Positions 17,801-26,254 are shown, counted from the stretch's first letter. The stretch is 44,131 nucleotides of DNA from Candidatus Peregrinibacteria bacterium CG_4_9_14_0_2_um_filter_41_14 (GCA_002788755.1 PFRW01000051.1:1-44131), one strand, 5' to 3'. Notes: generated by a model from the letters alone, not told the origin. Numbers and translations: made by a program.

Positions 17801-20130
17801 TACTCATACTTTTTACGTGTAACTTTACCAACGTAATCATAATATTCCCCAGCCAACACCCGGTCATACCGTGAACCTTCCACATTCACTACCACACTTA
17901 CATTGGCTGCTGACCCAACAATAATATCCTCCAAATCAGGGATAGAAAGTGCATTGCGATCTACCTTATTTAAATCAATTTTCGCTATATTCAAAGCAAA
18001 ACCATCTTGATCAAATTCAACATTTTCCACCGCTTCGCGGCCCTGATAAACAACAATATCCAATGAGTCAGCAATATAGCCCAATTCTTCACTAACAGTC
18101 GTTACAGTATGCCGATCACCTCCCACTAAACCGGACATACGATAAGCCTCCTCATCCGGAGACAACTTAACTGTCACCTTGCCCAAGTCATCAGTTGTAT
18201 AAACATTATTATCCAATTTAATCTTTGTTTGCGGAACAGGTGTACCGTCAAAGAAATTGGCTTTAACCTCCAAATTTACATCTTCATCATAATAATACAA
18301 ATACTTATCAGCCTGTAAATCCAAACCATATGCCGGCTTCACATAATCTTCAATCGCAATCCCCTCCGTCATTAACCAATTATCATCTTGATACACCGCT
18401 AATGTGTAATACTGATTAGGATTCAAATTGGCAAAACTAAATTCGCCACTAAAGGAACCGGTACCATCAAGTTCAATTCCCTGCTTTGCCAAAATCTTAC
18501 TGACATCGGCAGGTTTGGTTCTTGCACCAAAATAATCATCTACCAAAATCACTTCCGCTTTTCCCCTCAGCTTACTGAATCGCCCTTGTAAAAAGCCGGA
18601 GAACTTTACCGTATCGGTAGGCTTATAAACAGTACGATCAGTCATAAATAAATTCCAACTATCTTCACCAATCGCTTTGGAATCCAAACTATACTGCGGT
18701 ACATAATATGTAGTCATCGCCTCTGTTTCAACCACTACACCGGAATCATTGGCAATCTTATAATTAAACAAAGCAACACCGTCCTTTCCGGTTTTAATAA
18801 CATCTTTATCCACAGATACTTTTGCCCCCACCACCGGTTTACCGGTAGCAATATCATTAACCCAAACCAACGAGGCCGATTCGGTAATATCGATGTAAGT
18901 AGCCGTATTTGTCACCTGCAAGAAAGCCTGCCCCACTCCACCGGCACTTGCCAATTTTATCAAAAAATAACCAGCCGGCAGCTTGTCCGGAAATCCAATC
19001 TGATAACGCCCATTAACCAATCTTGCTTCGTATTCTTCCAAATCAACAATTTTAGTTAAGTTAGTCGTACCACTCTTATAATTCCTACTTTGATAAGAAG
19101 TCCAACTTGGTGCATTTTTTACATAATTAAGACGTTCGTTCAAAAAGGCGTCTCCACTCGGATATTGATAAACAGTAAGCGCAACATTAGCAATATCCTG
19201 CTCATTATTTGCAGAATCATAAAACTCTATCCCCTGATTATCCAATGGTGAAAACTCATAAAGACTCCGCATTATAGAGAAATAACTCTCCCTATCAGCC
19301 CCCCTACCTGTTTCAAATTCAAAACTATATTCACCAAGCTCCCGACCCTTAATTGTCACGGTATAAATGGACATTGGCGCTAAGCTTTCATCAGGCACAA
19401 ACAACATTGTCTTACCTCGATTTTCAAAACGCCCAGCAACAACCGGACTAATACTAAACATTTTTTTATAATCATCAACAGTCAAACCAGCATGTGAAAA
19501 AGTAATCTCAATCCCCGAATTAATTGGTGCATTTATCCCATACTTACCAGGTACGGTGGAAGTAACACGCAACCCATCATTAATCTGAAACGCCCACTGC
19601 AACTGTTGATCCGCCAAGGCCAACTGATAAATCTCTCCCGGCTGTAGCTCAGTTTTTGGCTTAATAGTGATCTCATTGGTACTTACCTTTTCAAGATCAA
19701 ACTCCGTTAGTGGTGCAAATGTTAAATTAGCTTGAATACTACTCACATCCAGATCGATTGTCTTGCTTGTTAATTTAAATCCTGAATCAACCGCCACAGC
19801 ACCGTTAACTTCCGTCACAGGTGTAATTTTGTACTCATCGTAAGCACTGGCAACATCAATCAAGTTTGGCAAAAGAATCAAGTTTCCGCCCGGCGCCAAA
19901 AACTGTGTCACAACTGCAATAAGCACTACTACCGCCGTAACCGGAGCCAACCATTTAAATGTCAGCCAATTACGCTTAACGCCAACATGCGAGACTTGTT
20001 CAGCCTTTTCAAGTAACCGCGCCCGTAAAGTCTGTTTAAAATACTGCTGCTTATCAACATCTATCTGTTTTTTAAATTTATTAGCCATATTTTTGAGAGT
20101 TTGTTGAAGTTTATTAAACGAATTAGTCAT
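14809..20130 (-). CDS. Membrane-anchored alpha-2-macroglobulin family protein with inserted Hint domain
   Basis: Cytoplasmic N-terminus plus TM (FKWLAPVTAVVVLIAVVTQFLA); MG-type domains including TDRTVYKPTDTVKFSGFLQGR, VDEAYYALF, DFKDTAYFASVNTDSSGKATLKVKLPDNITEWRLSVVAISGG; no CxEQ motif seen. Confidence 0.88.
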   Translation of the reverse strand: MTNSFNKLQQTLKNMANKFKKQIDVDKQQYFKQTLRARLLEKAEQVSHVGVKRNWLTFKWLAPVTAVVVLIAVVTQFLAPGGNLILLPNLIDVASAYDEYKITPVTEVNGAVAVDSGFKLTSKTIDLDVSSIQANLTFAPLTEFDLEKVSTNEITIKPKTELQPGEIYQLALADQQLQWAFQINDGLRVTSTVPGKYGINAPINSGIEITFSHAGLTVDDYKKMFSISPVVAGRFENRGKTMLFVPDESLAPMSIYTVTIKGRELGEYSFEFETGRGADRESYFSIMRSLYEFSPLDNQGIEFYDSANNEQDIANVALTVYQYPSGDAFLNERLNYVKNAPSWTSYQSRNYKSGTTNLTKIVDLEEYEARLVNGRYQIGFPDKLPAGYFLIKLASAGGVGQAFLQVTNTATYIDITESASLVWVNDIATGKPVVGAKVSVDKDVIKTGKDGVALFNYKIANDSGVVVETEAMTTYYVPQYSLDSKAIGEDSWNLFMTDRTVYKPTDTVKFSGFLQGRFSKLRGKAEVILVDDYFGARTKPADVSKILAKQGIELDGTGSFSGEFSFANLNPNQYYTLAVYQDDNWLMTEGIAIEDYVKPAYGLDLQADKYLYYYDEDVNLEVKANFFDGTPVPQTKIKLDNNVYTTDDLGKVTVKLSPDEEAYRMSGLVGGDRHTVTTVSEELGYIADSLDIVVYQGREAVENVEFDQDGFALNIAKIDLNKVDRNALSIPDLEDIIVGSAANVSVVVNVEGSRYDRVLAGEYYDYVGKVTRKKYEYKKRTNSVMKNTFVSDANGEIDFKFDAPLDSDFNYTLSYVVKSGRDYQGSKFLNLGTTSTDSDYYSLEATDGRDWNQFNYKIGETVSLTAVGPKSANTAYLFMNKQVGGLNYKLQSDANYEFKFGKEDVPNVYASMMVFNGRHYSRSTTIDIGLDTSDRELTVNAKATKAEYAPSDEADIEVEVKDANTGKPVAANLTVRLVDEAYYALFSEALTDPLGAIYKHLYLDGSYSYLSHTQIDDVSGEKGGCFLAGTKVLMADGSYKVIEDVQIDDQVKTRASEWDSTLVNGRVTGLHQTNVDEYLVINERINVTGVHVVWVNNQWQLAAKIKVGDRLVTSDGEEVLVNSVELKREFVTVYNFEVEQYHTYFAEGVYVHNDKGGRSDFKDTAYFASVNTDSSGKATLKVKLPDNITEWRLSVVAISGGDVVRVGRAVAPVVVTQDLFALPVISADYNVGDKPQIPVRAFGKILAVTDKVDFEMIAKTLGYNESKTGKAFSNSYFALPLKLGEHVISTVVKAKGKSDKIELPIEVVDSRFKVAAQAVVQVTEGMPFAAQQYDGRVNLTFVNQELGKLYPLLSRSLYNNVDRADYVAGQYVAGELLNEYYKRGLLKVDTPVLVYQEAKNKGGISLFAYSDASLEATTKLAILAPALWNQEEMKIYFNSVLSNKNQLVEKLQALAGLAGLKESVLVDLDYLVANQKLNKFDEQLWVAVAYAKVGAKSKAADWFRQAVVSFNAQEFVVPEDAVAAETMLAYVASELNSDQRDRLWQHAYATSSEFVASQNDSVLLEQLIYTKSRLGKGFTEAIEFKVNSKKVKLVGNQTYEMNLLPKEIASLKVSDIKGDLVAVTDYAQKVAYADVKQADVLKIKRSYWVDGKQTTAFSKGDIVKVVFDVNVGDHEGSYVIGDILPSGLKVLPVVNYAEWSQGRLYLNYQLGQNVRASIFCVIGDNSCNDHDYYYYARVVNPGEFVTEPATLQNLKDKEQIVLSGTDKGVVQIR
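16672..17058 (-). other. Hint (intein/BIL-like) domain, 129 aa, inside the alpha-2-macroglobulin-like protein
   Basis: Begins CFLAGTKVLMADGSYKVIEDVQIDDQV, block-B-like TGVH, block-F-like FVTVYNFEVEQYHTYFAEGVYVHN, followed by Asp. Confidence 0.9.
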
Positions 20131-20416
20131 TGTAAATTGGGGTTAGATGCTTAGATAACCGTTTTAAAGCCCGGTTAAGCTTAACTCCCACATTACTTGT
20201 GGAAGTATTAAGAACATTAGCAATATCTTCATAAGAAAGTTCTTCAAAATAACGAAGCGTTAAAACGTCTTGATCTCGGACTTTAAGCGCCGTAAAAGCC
20301 ACCGATACCTGTAAAATATCTTGCGCACGCTCTTCCTGTAGCTCTTCCGTTTTTAGTGAATGATCAGCTGCATCCGCAGACCAATCAAACTGTTGCATTT
20401 TTTCCTTATACGCCAT
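20123..20416 (-). CDS. ECF-type sigma factor, C-terminal region 4 (separate frame)
   Basis: LKVRDQDVLTLRYFEELSYEDIANVLNTSTSNVGVKLNRALKRLSKHL, a sigma region 4 HTH. Stop overlaps the start of the A2M-like ORF. Confidence 0.85.
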   Translation of the reverse strand: MAYKEKMQQFDWSADAADHSLKTEELQEERAQDILQVSVAFTALKVRDQDVLTLRYFEELSYEDIANVLNTSTSNVGVKLNRALKRLSKHLTPIYND

Positions 20417-20700
20417 TTCCGACTTTTACTCCTAAAATGCTGCCGTAATTCGTTCAGCGCAATTTTATACAGCCACGCAATAAAAGGCTTGCCGGTCCAT
20501 GTATAACCATCAAGCTTATTTAAGGCTATCAAAAAAGTTTCAGCTGTTAAATCTTCAGCCAAACCCACTTCGCCCAATCGCGTCAGCAAATATCGATAGA
20601 TTGCATCAAAGTACAAATCGTACAAAGCAACAAATTTGGTTTTATCAACCTTGGCCGCTGCTACCAATTCCTCCACATTAATTTCATTTTCCATTGCCAA
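20353..20700 (-). CDS. ECF-type sigma factor, N-terminal region 2 (frame ends early)
   Basis: FVALYDLYFDAIYRYLLTRLGEVGLAEDLTAETFLIALNKLDGYTWTGKPFIAWLYKIALNELRQHFRSKSRKWR, a sigma region 2; the frame is lost near the A6 run at 20398-20403. Confidence 0.85.
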   Translation of the reverse strand: MAMENEINVEELVAAAKVDKTKFVALYDLYFDAIYRYLLTRLGEVGLAEDLTAETFLIALNKLDGYTWTGKPFIAWLYKIALNELRQHFRSKSRKWRIRKKCNSLIGLRMQLIIH

Positions 20701-20707
20701 TATTAAA

Positions 20708-20734
20708 GGGCTTTACAACTATAATGCAAAGCCC
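20708..20734 (-). terminator. Terminator-like hairpin after glnA
   Basis: GGGCTTT / AAAGCCC, 7-bp stem with 13-nt loop; on the minus strand followed by TTTAATATT (weak T tract). Confidence 0.45.
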
Positions 20735-20752
20735 TCCATTTTATTACACTTT

Positions 20753-22090
20753 TTAATAAAACTCCAAATACCGATCTCGCTCCCACTGTGTAACTTGCAT
20801 GCGATAATCATTCCATTCAGCCGTTTTAGCAGCATAATAAACCTTAAACGAATGCTCCCCCACTGCAGCTCTAATTACCGGATTATCACGCAATTCATCA
20901 ATCGCCTCTTTTAAGGTTGATGCCACAAAACCAATACCACGTTTTTCCAATTCCTTCGGACTAAAATCAAAAATATCTTCTTCCACCGGTTCCGGTGCCT
21001 CCATTTGTTTTTCAATCCCATCCAAACCGGCTGCCAACATTACCGCAAAAGCCAAATACGGATTTGCCGTTGGATCCGGACATCTTAGCTCACAACGCAC
21101 AGCCTGATCTTTACCGGGTGTAATTCGTGGAATTCTAATTAAAGCTGATCGATTGCGCGTTGCCCAAGCCACATTTACCGGTGCTTCATAACCAACCACT
21201 AACCGTTTATAAGAATTAACCAACGGATTCATAATCGCATTCATTGCCTTAATATGAAACATTTGCCCGGCAATAAACTGCTTAGCCAACAACGACAATT
21301 TGTGTGTATCTGCTCCATCAAAAAAGACATTTTTCCCTTCACTAAAAAACGACTGATGCACGTGCATCCCCGAGCCATTAATTTTAGCCACCGGCTTTGG
21401 CATAAAAGTAGCATGCAAACCTCGCTTAGAAGCAACCGACTTTAAGACATGCTTAAACGTTAAGGCGTTGTCTGCAGTGGCAACGGCCAAACCATACTTA
21501 AAATTAATTTCGTGCTGCCCCTCAGCAACCTCATGATGCAACGCTTCTACATCCACCCCCATCTCCTGTAACGCATGTGTCATCTCACATCGAACCTCGG
21601 CTGCCAAATCCAAATCTTGATCAAAATACCCACCTTTATCGTGCGGTAAAGTCTGGAGCTCACCATCACCATTACGAGCAAACAAAAAGAACTCCAATTC
21701 CGGCCCTACATAATAATCAAAGCCCAACCTTGCAGCCCGTTCCACCTGCTTTTGCAAAATATAACGTGGGTCACCTTCAAAACGTGATCCATCCGGCATA
21801 TACACATCACAAATAAACCGAGCAGTCACATTATTTGTTTTCTTTGTCCAAGGCAAAATCGCAAATGTAGTCAAATCCGGCTTTAAATACATGTCACTCT
21901 CAAAAATCCGCGTAAACCCTTGAATACTCGATCCATCAAACCAAACATGATCCTCCAGCGCATCCGCCAACTTAGAAACAGGAATCGTCACCGCTTTCAA
22001 CATCCCATGCAAATCCGAAAATTGCAGATCGATAAACTGCACCCCCTGCGCCCTACTCTTTTCTAAAACTTCTTGTTTCGAATATGTCAT
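20753..22090 (-). CDS. glnA: Glutamine synthetase type I
   Basis: MTYSKQEVLEKSRAQGVQFIDLQFSDLHG...WFDGSSIQGF...GPELEFFLF...HHEVAEGQHEI...GSGMHVHQSF...NRSALIRIPR. Start moved from 22174 to 22090. Confidence 0.95.
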   Translation of the reverse strand: MTYSKQEVLEKSRAQGVQFIDLQFSDLHGMLKAVTIPVSKLADALEDHVWFDGSSIQGFTRIFESDMYLKPDLTTFAILPWTKKTNNVTARFICDVYMPDGSRFEGDPRYILQKQVERAARLGFDYYVGPELEFFLFARNGDGELQTLPHDKGGYFDQDLDLAAEVRCEMTHALQEMGVDVEALHHEVAEGQHEINFKYGLAVATADNALTFKHVLKSVASKRGLHATFMPKPVAKINGSGMHVHQSFFSEGKNVFFDGADTHKLSLLAKQFIAGQMFHIKAMNAIMNPLVNSYKRLVVGYEAPVNVAWATRNRSALIRIPRITPGKDQAVRCELRCPDPTANPYLAFAVMLAAGLDGIEKQMEAPEPVEEDIFDFSPKELEKRGIGFVASTLKEAIDELRDNPVIRAAVGEHSFKVYYAAKTAEWNDYRMQVTQWERDRYLEFY

Positions 22091-22245
22091 ACAAGCAAAA
22101 TTAAAAAATGAACACCTATCATATAGACGATTCTCCCCCGCGCTGTAAATATTGACAATTAAGCCGATCTGCAAGCGTCTAAAAAGCCAACAGCACCCAA
22201 AAAGTCGATCCTTCCTATTGCTTCGCTTTTTAACAACTCATACAC

Positions 22246-22262
22246 TGTAGAAGATTTCTACA
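22246..22262. promoter_or_regulatory. Palindromic candidate operator upstream of the TrmB-like gene
   Basis: TGTAGAA-GAT-TTCTACA, perfect 7-nt arms, 17 nt before ATG 22280. Confidence 0.5.
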
Positions 22263-22279
22263 ACATAATTAAAATTGAC

Positions 22280-22999
22280 ATGATCAAAGAAATTACCGCC
22301 AATACCAACATGACCGACAAAGAAGCCCGCCTCTACATTGCCTGCCTCCAAAGCGGCCAAAGCACAATCACCCCCATTGCCAAACAAGCCCGCCTAAACC
22401 GCGTTAGTGCCTATTCCATTGCCGAAAAACTCATTGCCAAAGGCTATTTTACCACCAGCCGCAAAGGCAAAATCACCTATTTTGATGCCACCAACCCCCA
22501 AGACATTTACGAATCAATCAACCAACGCACCCAAAAACTCAAACAAATCCTCCCCGACCTACGCCGCCTCCACAAAAACGCCGACCACCCCAACATCCGC
22601 TACTTTGAAGGCATCGACGGCGTTAAAGCCCTTTACCTAGACTCCCTTAACAGCTCCACCGAAATCCTCAACTACGCCAACTCCGAAGACCTCCGCAACT
22701 TCTGGCCCAACTACGACGAAGAGTACGTCCTTAAACGCGCCAACAAAAAAATCTACCTCCGCGGCTTCGCCCCAAACGACACCTACGGCCAACGCGTCCA
22801 CGACACCGACAAAACCTACTACCGCCACATCAAACTCCTCCCCCCCCAAAAAGCCCTCTTTCACAATGAAACCAACATCTACGACGACAAAATCTCCCTA
22901 GTCTCCTTCAAAGACCGCCCCATGGGCATCATCATTCAAAACCAAGAGTTGGCGGATACGCAGAGGTCTATTTTTGAGTTGTTGTGGGAGTTGGTTTAG
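22280..22999 (+). CDS. TrmB-family HTH transcriptional regulator
   Basis: N-terminal wHTH (MTDKEARLYIACLQSGQSTITPIAKQARLNRVSAYSIAEKLIAKGYFTTSRKGKITYFDATNPQDIYE) plus C-terminal effector-like domain. Confidence 0.82.
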   Translation: MIKEITANTNMTDKEARLYIACLQSGQSTITPIAKQARLNRVSAYSIAEKLIAKGYFTTSRKGKITYFDATNPQDIYESINQRTQKLKQILPDLRRLHKNADHPNIRYFEGIDGVKALYLDSLNSSTEILNYANSEDLRNFWPNYDEEYVLKRANKKIYLRGFAPNDTYGQRVHDTDKTYYRHIKLLPPQKALFHNETNIYDDKISLVSFKDRPMGIIIQNQELADTQRSIFELLWELV

Positions 23000-23802
23000 C
23001 CTCCCCAATTCTCCTCAATAAACCCCGCGCGCCCCGACCCCGCCTTATACCTTTGGTAATAAGCCGCCTGCTTTTGGGCAAAATTTTGATGGTTGGCTTC
23101 CGCTTTAAAAAAAGTTGTAAACGGTAAAATCTTGGTTGCAATTGGCGCACTAAATTTGCCGCTTTCCGGCACCGCATCTCGCGTTTTTTCCGCAATCTGT
23201 TTTTGCTCTTCATTACGATAAAAAATAGCCGTTGTATAATGATGACCGCGATCCGCAAACTGGCCCCCGGCATCGGTTGGGTCTATTTGACGCCAAAATA
23301 AATTTAAGACCTCCTCATAGTTTGTTTGCTTTGGATCAAAATAAACCTGCACCGCCTCACGATGCTCCGTTAGTCCACGCGCCACTTTGTCATATTGAGC
23401 CGTCTCCTCTGTACCACCGGCATAACCGGAAATTGCTGCATACACACCATCCATCTGATCAAAAGGCGCTTCTATACACCAAAAACAGCCGCCGGCCAAA
23501 GTTACAATCTCGGCATCAGCCGGAATATTTTCATCACTAATATCGGCAGCTACATCAATTTTTAAAACAATCTTAATCTCGGAGTCCCCCTCTGCCCAAA
23601 TCACACCACTTGTATATTCAACATCGTCTTTTGTTAGTTGATACTTAAATTTTGCCAACTCTTTGCTATACTCCGACTCATCACAACCACTGCTAACCGG
23701 CCACACTGCCATTACCCGTGGTGGCAAACCACCTACACTAAGATAACGACGAATATCGTAATTTTCTGCCTGTTTTATAACTGTATAATTCGATTTTTCC
23801 AT
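22996..23802 (-). CDS. msrA: Peptide-methionine (S)-S-oxide reductase MsrA with about 100-aa N-terminal extension
   Basis: LAGGCFWCIEAPFDQMDGVYAAISGYAGGTEETAQYDKVARGLTEHREAVQVYFDP...GGQFADRGHHYTTAIFY. Confidence 0.92.
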   Translation of the reverse strand: MEKSNYTVIKQAENYDIRRYLSVGGLPPRVMAVWPVSSGCDESEYSKELAKFKYQLTKDDVEYTSGVIWAEGDSEIKIVLKIDVAADISDENIPADAEIVTLAGGCFWCIEAPFDQMDGVYAAISGYAGGTEETAQYDKVARGLTEHREAVQVYFDPKQTNYEEVLNLFWRQIDPTDAGGQFADRGHHYTTAIFYRNEEQKQIAEKTRDAVPESGKFSAPIATKILPFTTFFKAEANHQNFAQKQAAYYQRYKAGSGRAGFIEENWGG

Positions 23803-23859
23803 ATATTGACGACTAAAATATTACTGATATCCTACATTCAGACATCTAAAAAATCAAAC

Positions 23860-25188
23860 ATGCGCACAACCCCAACAGCTCACCCAAATACCGAGTTACT
23901 TGTTTATGGAATCCGTGAAATTGTTGATGTAGCAAACAAAATCAAGGGGCTAGATCCTGCGCTGGAACTAACCTGGGAAAACATTGGCGACCCTGTTGCC
24001 AAAGGCTGGTCCGTCCCTCAATTTTTAAAAGAGATCCTAACCGAAGAAATTCACCGCGCCGACAACCGCAGTTTTGCGTACACGCACTCCCGCGGGAATA
24101 TCGAAACTCGCAAATGGGCCGTTACCTATGCCAAACAATTTTGCCCATCATCTACCTTAGACTACGAAGACATCCTCTTTACCAACGGCCTTGGCTCCGG
24201 CATCGCCATGCTTTACCAAATGGTCGCCCCCGGCAAACGCATTTTGCAACCATCACCCACCTATCCTACCCATGCCTCATTTGAATCATTCTGCTCCGGC
24301 AATGCCCCCATCTTTTACAAACTCGACCCCGAAAAAGGCTGGGCCCCCGACATTGCCGACATCGAAGCCCAACTCCAAAACCACCCCGACATTGTGGGCA
24401 TAACAGTCATCAACCCCAACAACCCCACCGGCACCATCTACAGCCAAGAAACATTAGAAGCAATCACCCGCCTGGCCGAAAAATACAACGTCATGATCAT
24501 CTCCGACGAAATCTACTTCCGCATGGTCTTCCCCGGCCACACACACGTACACATGGCCGAACTTGCCCACGCCCGCGTCCCCCTAATTGTGTTACGCGGA
24601 TTATCCAAAGACATCCCTTGGCCCGGCGGCCGCTGCGGCTGGCTCGAATTCCACAACACCGACCTCGACCCCGCCTTTAAAGACTACTGCGAAGCCGTCA
24701 AAAAACGCGTTCTCTTAGAAGTCTGCGCCTCCACCCTCCCCCAAATGGTCATACCAACCGTTTACAATCATCCCGAATTTAACGCCTGGAACCAACAATA
24801 CAGCACCGAACTCCAAACCGTAGCCGACTCTATTGCCGACACCCTCAACCAAATTCCCGAACTAACCGTCAACAAAACCCTAGGCGCCTTTTACCTCATG
24901 CCCCGCTTTAAACAAGGCTCCCTCAACAACCGCCAAACCCTCCCCATCACCAATCCGCAAGTAAAAGCCTACATCGAACAAGCCGTCGCCACCCCAAACC
25001 TAGCCGACGACAAACGCTTCACCTACTACATCCTCGCCAACACCGGCATTGTCTGCGTCCCCGCCTCCGACTTCTTCAGCCCCTACCCCGGCTTCCGCCT
25101 CACCACCCTAAGCCGCAACCCGGAAGAACGGAAAAAGACTTATGAAAGGTTTGCGGAAGCGACAAAGGCGTATTTGGGGTCGGGGTAG
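23860..25188 (+). CDS. Pyridoxal-phosphate-dependent class I/II aminotransferase
   Basis: VINPNNPTGTIYSQETLEAITRLAEKYNVMIISDEIYFRMVF...LRGLSKDIPWPGGRCGWLEF. Start moved from 23638 to 23860. Confidence 0.9.
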   Translation: MRTTPTAHPNTELLVYGIREIVDVANKIKGLDPALELTWENIGDPVAKGWSVPQFLKEILTEEIHRADNRSFAYTHSRGNIETRKWAVTYAKQFCPSSTLDYEDILFTNGLGSGIAMLYQMVAPGKRILQPSPTYPTHASFESFCSGNAPIFYKLDPEKGWAPDIADIEAQLQNHPDIVGITVINPNNPTGTIYSQETLEAITRLAEKYNVMIISDEIYFRMVFPGHTHVHMAELAHARVPLIVLRGLSKDIPWPGGRCGWLEFHNTDLDPAFKDYCEAVKKRVLLEVCASTLPQMVIPTVYNHPEFNAWNQQYSTELQTVADSIADTLNQIPELTVNKTLGAFYLMPRFKQGSLNNRQTLPITNPQVKAYIEQAVATPNLADDKRFTYYILANTGIVCVPASDFFSPYPGFRLTTLSRNPEERKKTYERFAEATKAYLGSG

Positions 25189-25216
25189 GGGGGACTCAAA
25201 TACGCCAATATAATCA

Positions 25217-26254
25217 TTAAACATCTCTAGCTGCTTTCAACAATGCTTCAGCACCCTCAACACCATATTTCAACATTGATGTTGCCCTTTGGCGTGCATA
25301 GAAATATAAACCTTCATCCATAAGACGTTGATAATCAGGCAATAAAAGCCTTTTCAGACGTTGTTTAAGAAGATCATTATTGGGATCTAAAGAAAGCTCC
25401 TCCTTTAATTCGTCCCATTTTTTGAAAAAATCAACATCTACAAGAACCTCCGTCATTCGAGCGTTACTAGTATCTGGTGAACTAGCTGTAAGCAAAACAA
25501 TCCTACTACGGATATTTAATAATTCTTCTTCAGAATAAGACTTACTTGGCTTAAATTGGGGATCAAAAATTTTAGTATGACTTCCACCAACCATCGCCAA
25601 TACATTACCTTTAAGCTCTAAATTTTTAACTAAATGCCAACTAATATCATTTGACACTGTAAGCAATTTCTCAAAAGTAACTCGTGCTTTTCTCTTTTCG
25701 GTCTCAAGATTTTGAACAATCATTACGGACAAAATTTCAACACTCGCTATACTAACATTAAAAAGTCTACTAATAGCATTCACTAACAAACCAATATTAT
25801 CTTTATACCTTAGTAACTCAGCTACCATCAGTGCACATATTGCATCCCTATGTGATACACCAGCCAAATCAGCAATCACAAAATTATACGGAGTACATAT
25901 AGCATCCTCCACATCAATACCCATTGCTTGCGCACGCTCCATCAAATATTGCACTTCTGGCGTAGCATTTCCCATGCCCTCCACAATAATAGAATTTGGC
26001 TTTTCCTGTTCATCTAAAATTTTATCCAATATATATATTGCAGATGCTGAGTAATGCTCCATTAATCCAACTGTCTTAATTTTAAAATCTGGATGAACAA
26101 AAGTAGCTACATCTGGAGACTGTTCATCAGCAGGAACCTCTGAAGATGCTATCAAATCTAAAGCTCTTTGTCTCACACCCCTAATTTGATCCAATTGAAT
26201 AGGTTGAACACCCCCCCCATTTTCTCGTTCATCACAACCAATTTCATTTTCCAT
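25217..26254 (-). CDS. Hypothetical protein, possible TraB/TIKI-fold relative
   Basis: Probable start MENEIGCDERENGG; KTVGLMEHYSASAIYILDKILDEQEKPNSIIVEGMG and NVLAMVGGSHTKIF segments resemble, weakly, TraB-superfamily motifs. Confidence 0.5.
   Translation of the reverse strand: MENEIGCDERENGGGVQPIQLDQIRGVRQRALDLIASSEVPADEQSPDVATFVHPDFKIKTVGLMEHYSASAIYILDKILDEQEKPNSIIVEGMGNATPEVQYLMERAQAMGIDVEDAICTPYNFVIADLAGVSHRDAICALMVAELLRYKDNIGLLVNAISRLFNVSIASVEILSVMIVQNLETEKRKARVTFEKLLTVSNDISWHLVKNLELKGNVLAMVGGSHTKIFDPQFKPSKSYSEEELLNIRSRIVLLTASSPDTSNARMTEVLVDVDFFKKWDELKEELSLDPNNDLLKQRLKRLLLPDYQRLMDEGLYFYARQRATSMLKYGVEGAEALLKAARDV

Noticed and set aside
22637-22864. 75-aa minus-strand V/G-rich ORF inside the TrmB-like gene
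   Set aside because: Antisense shadow of the C-rich coding strand; composition explains it.
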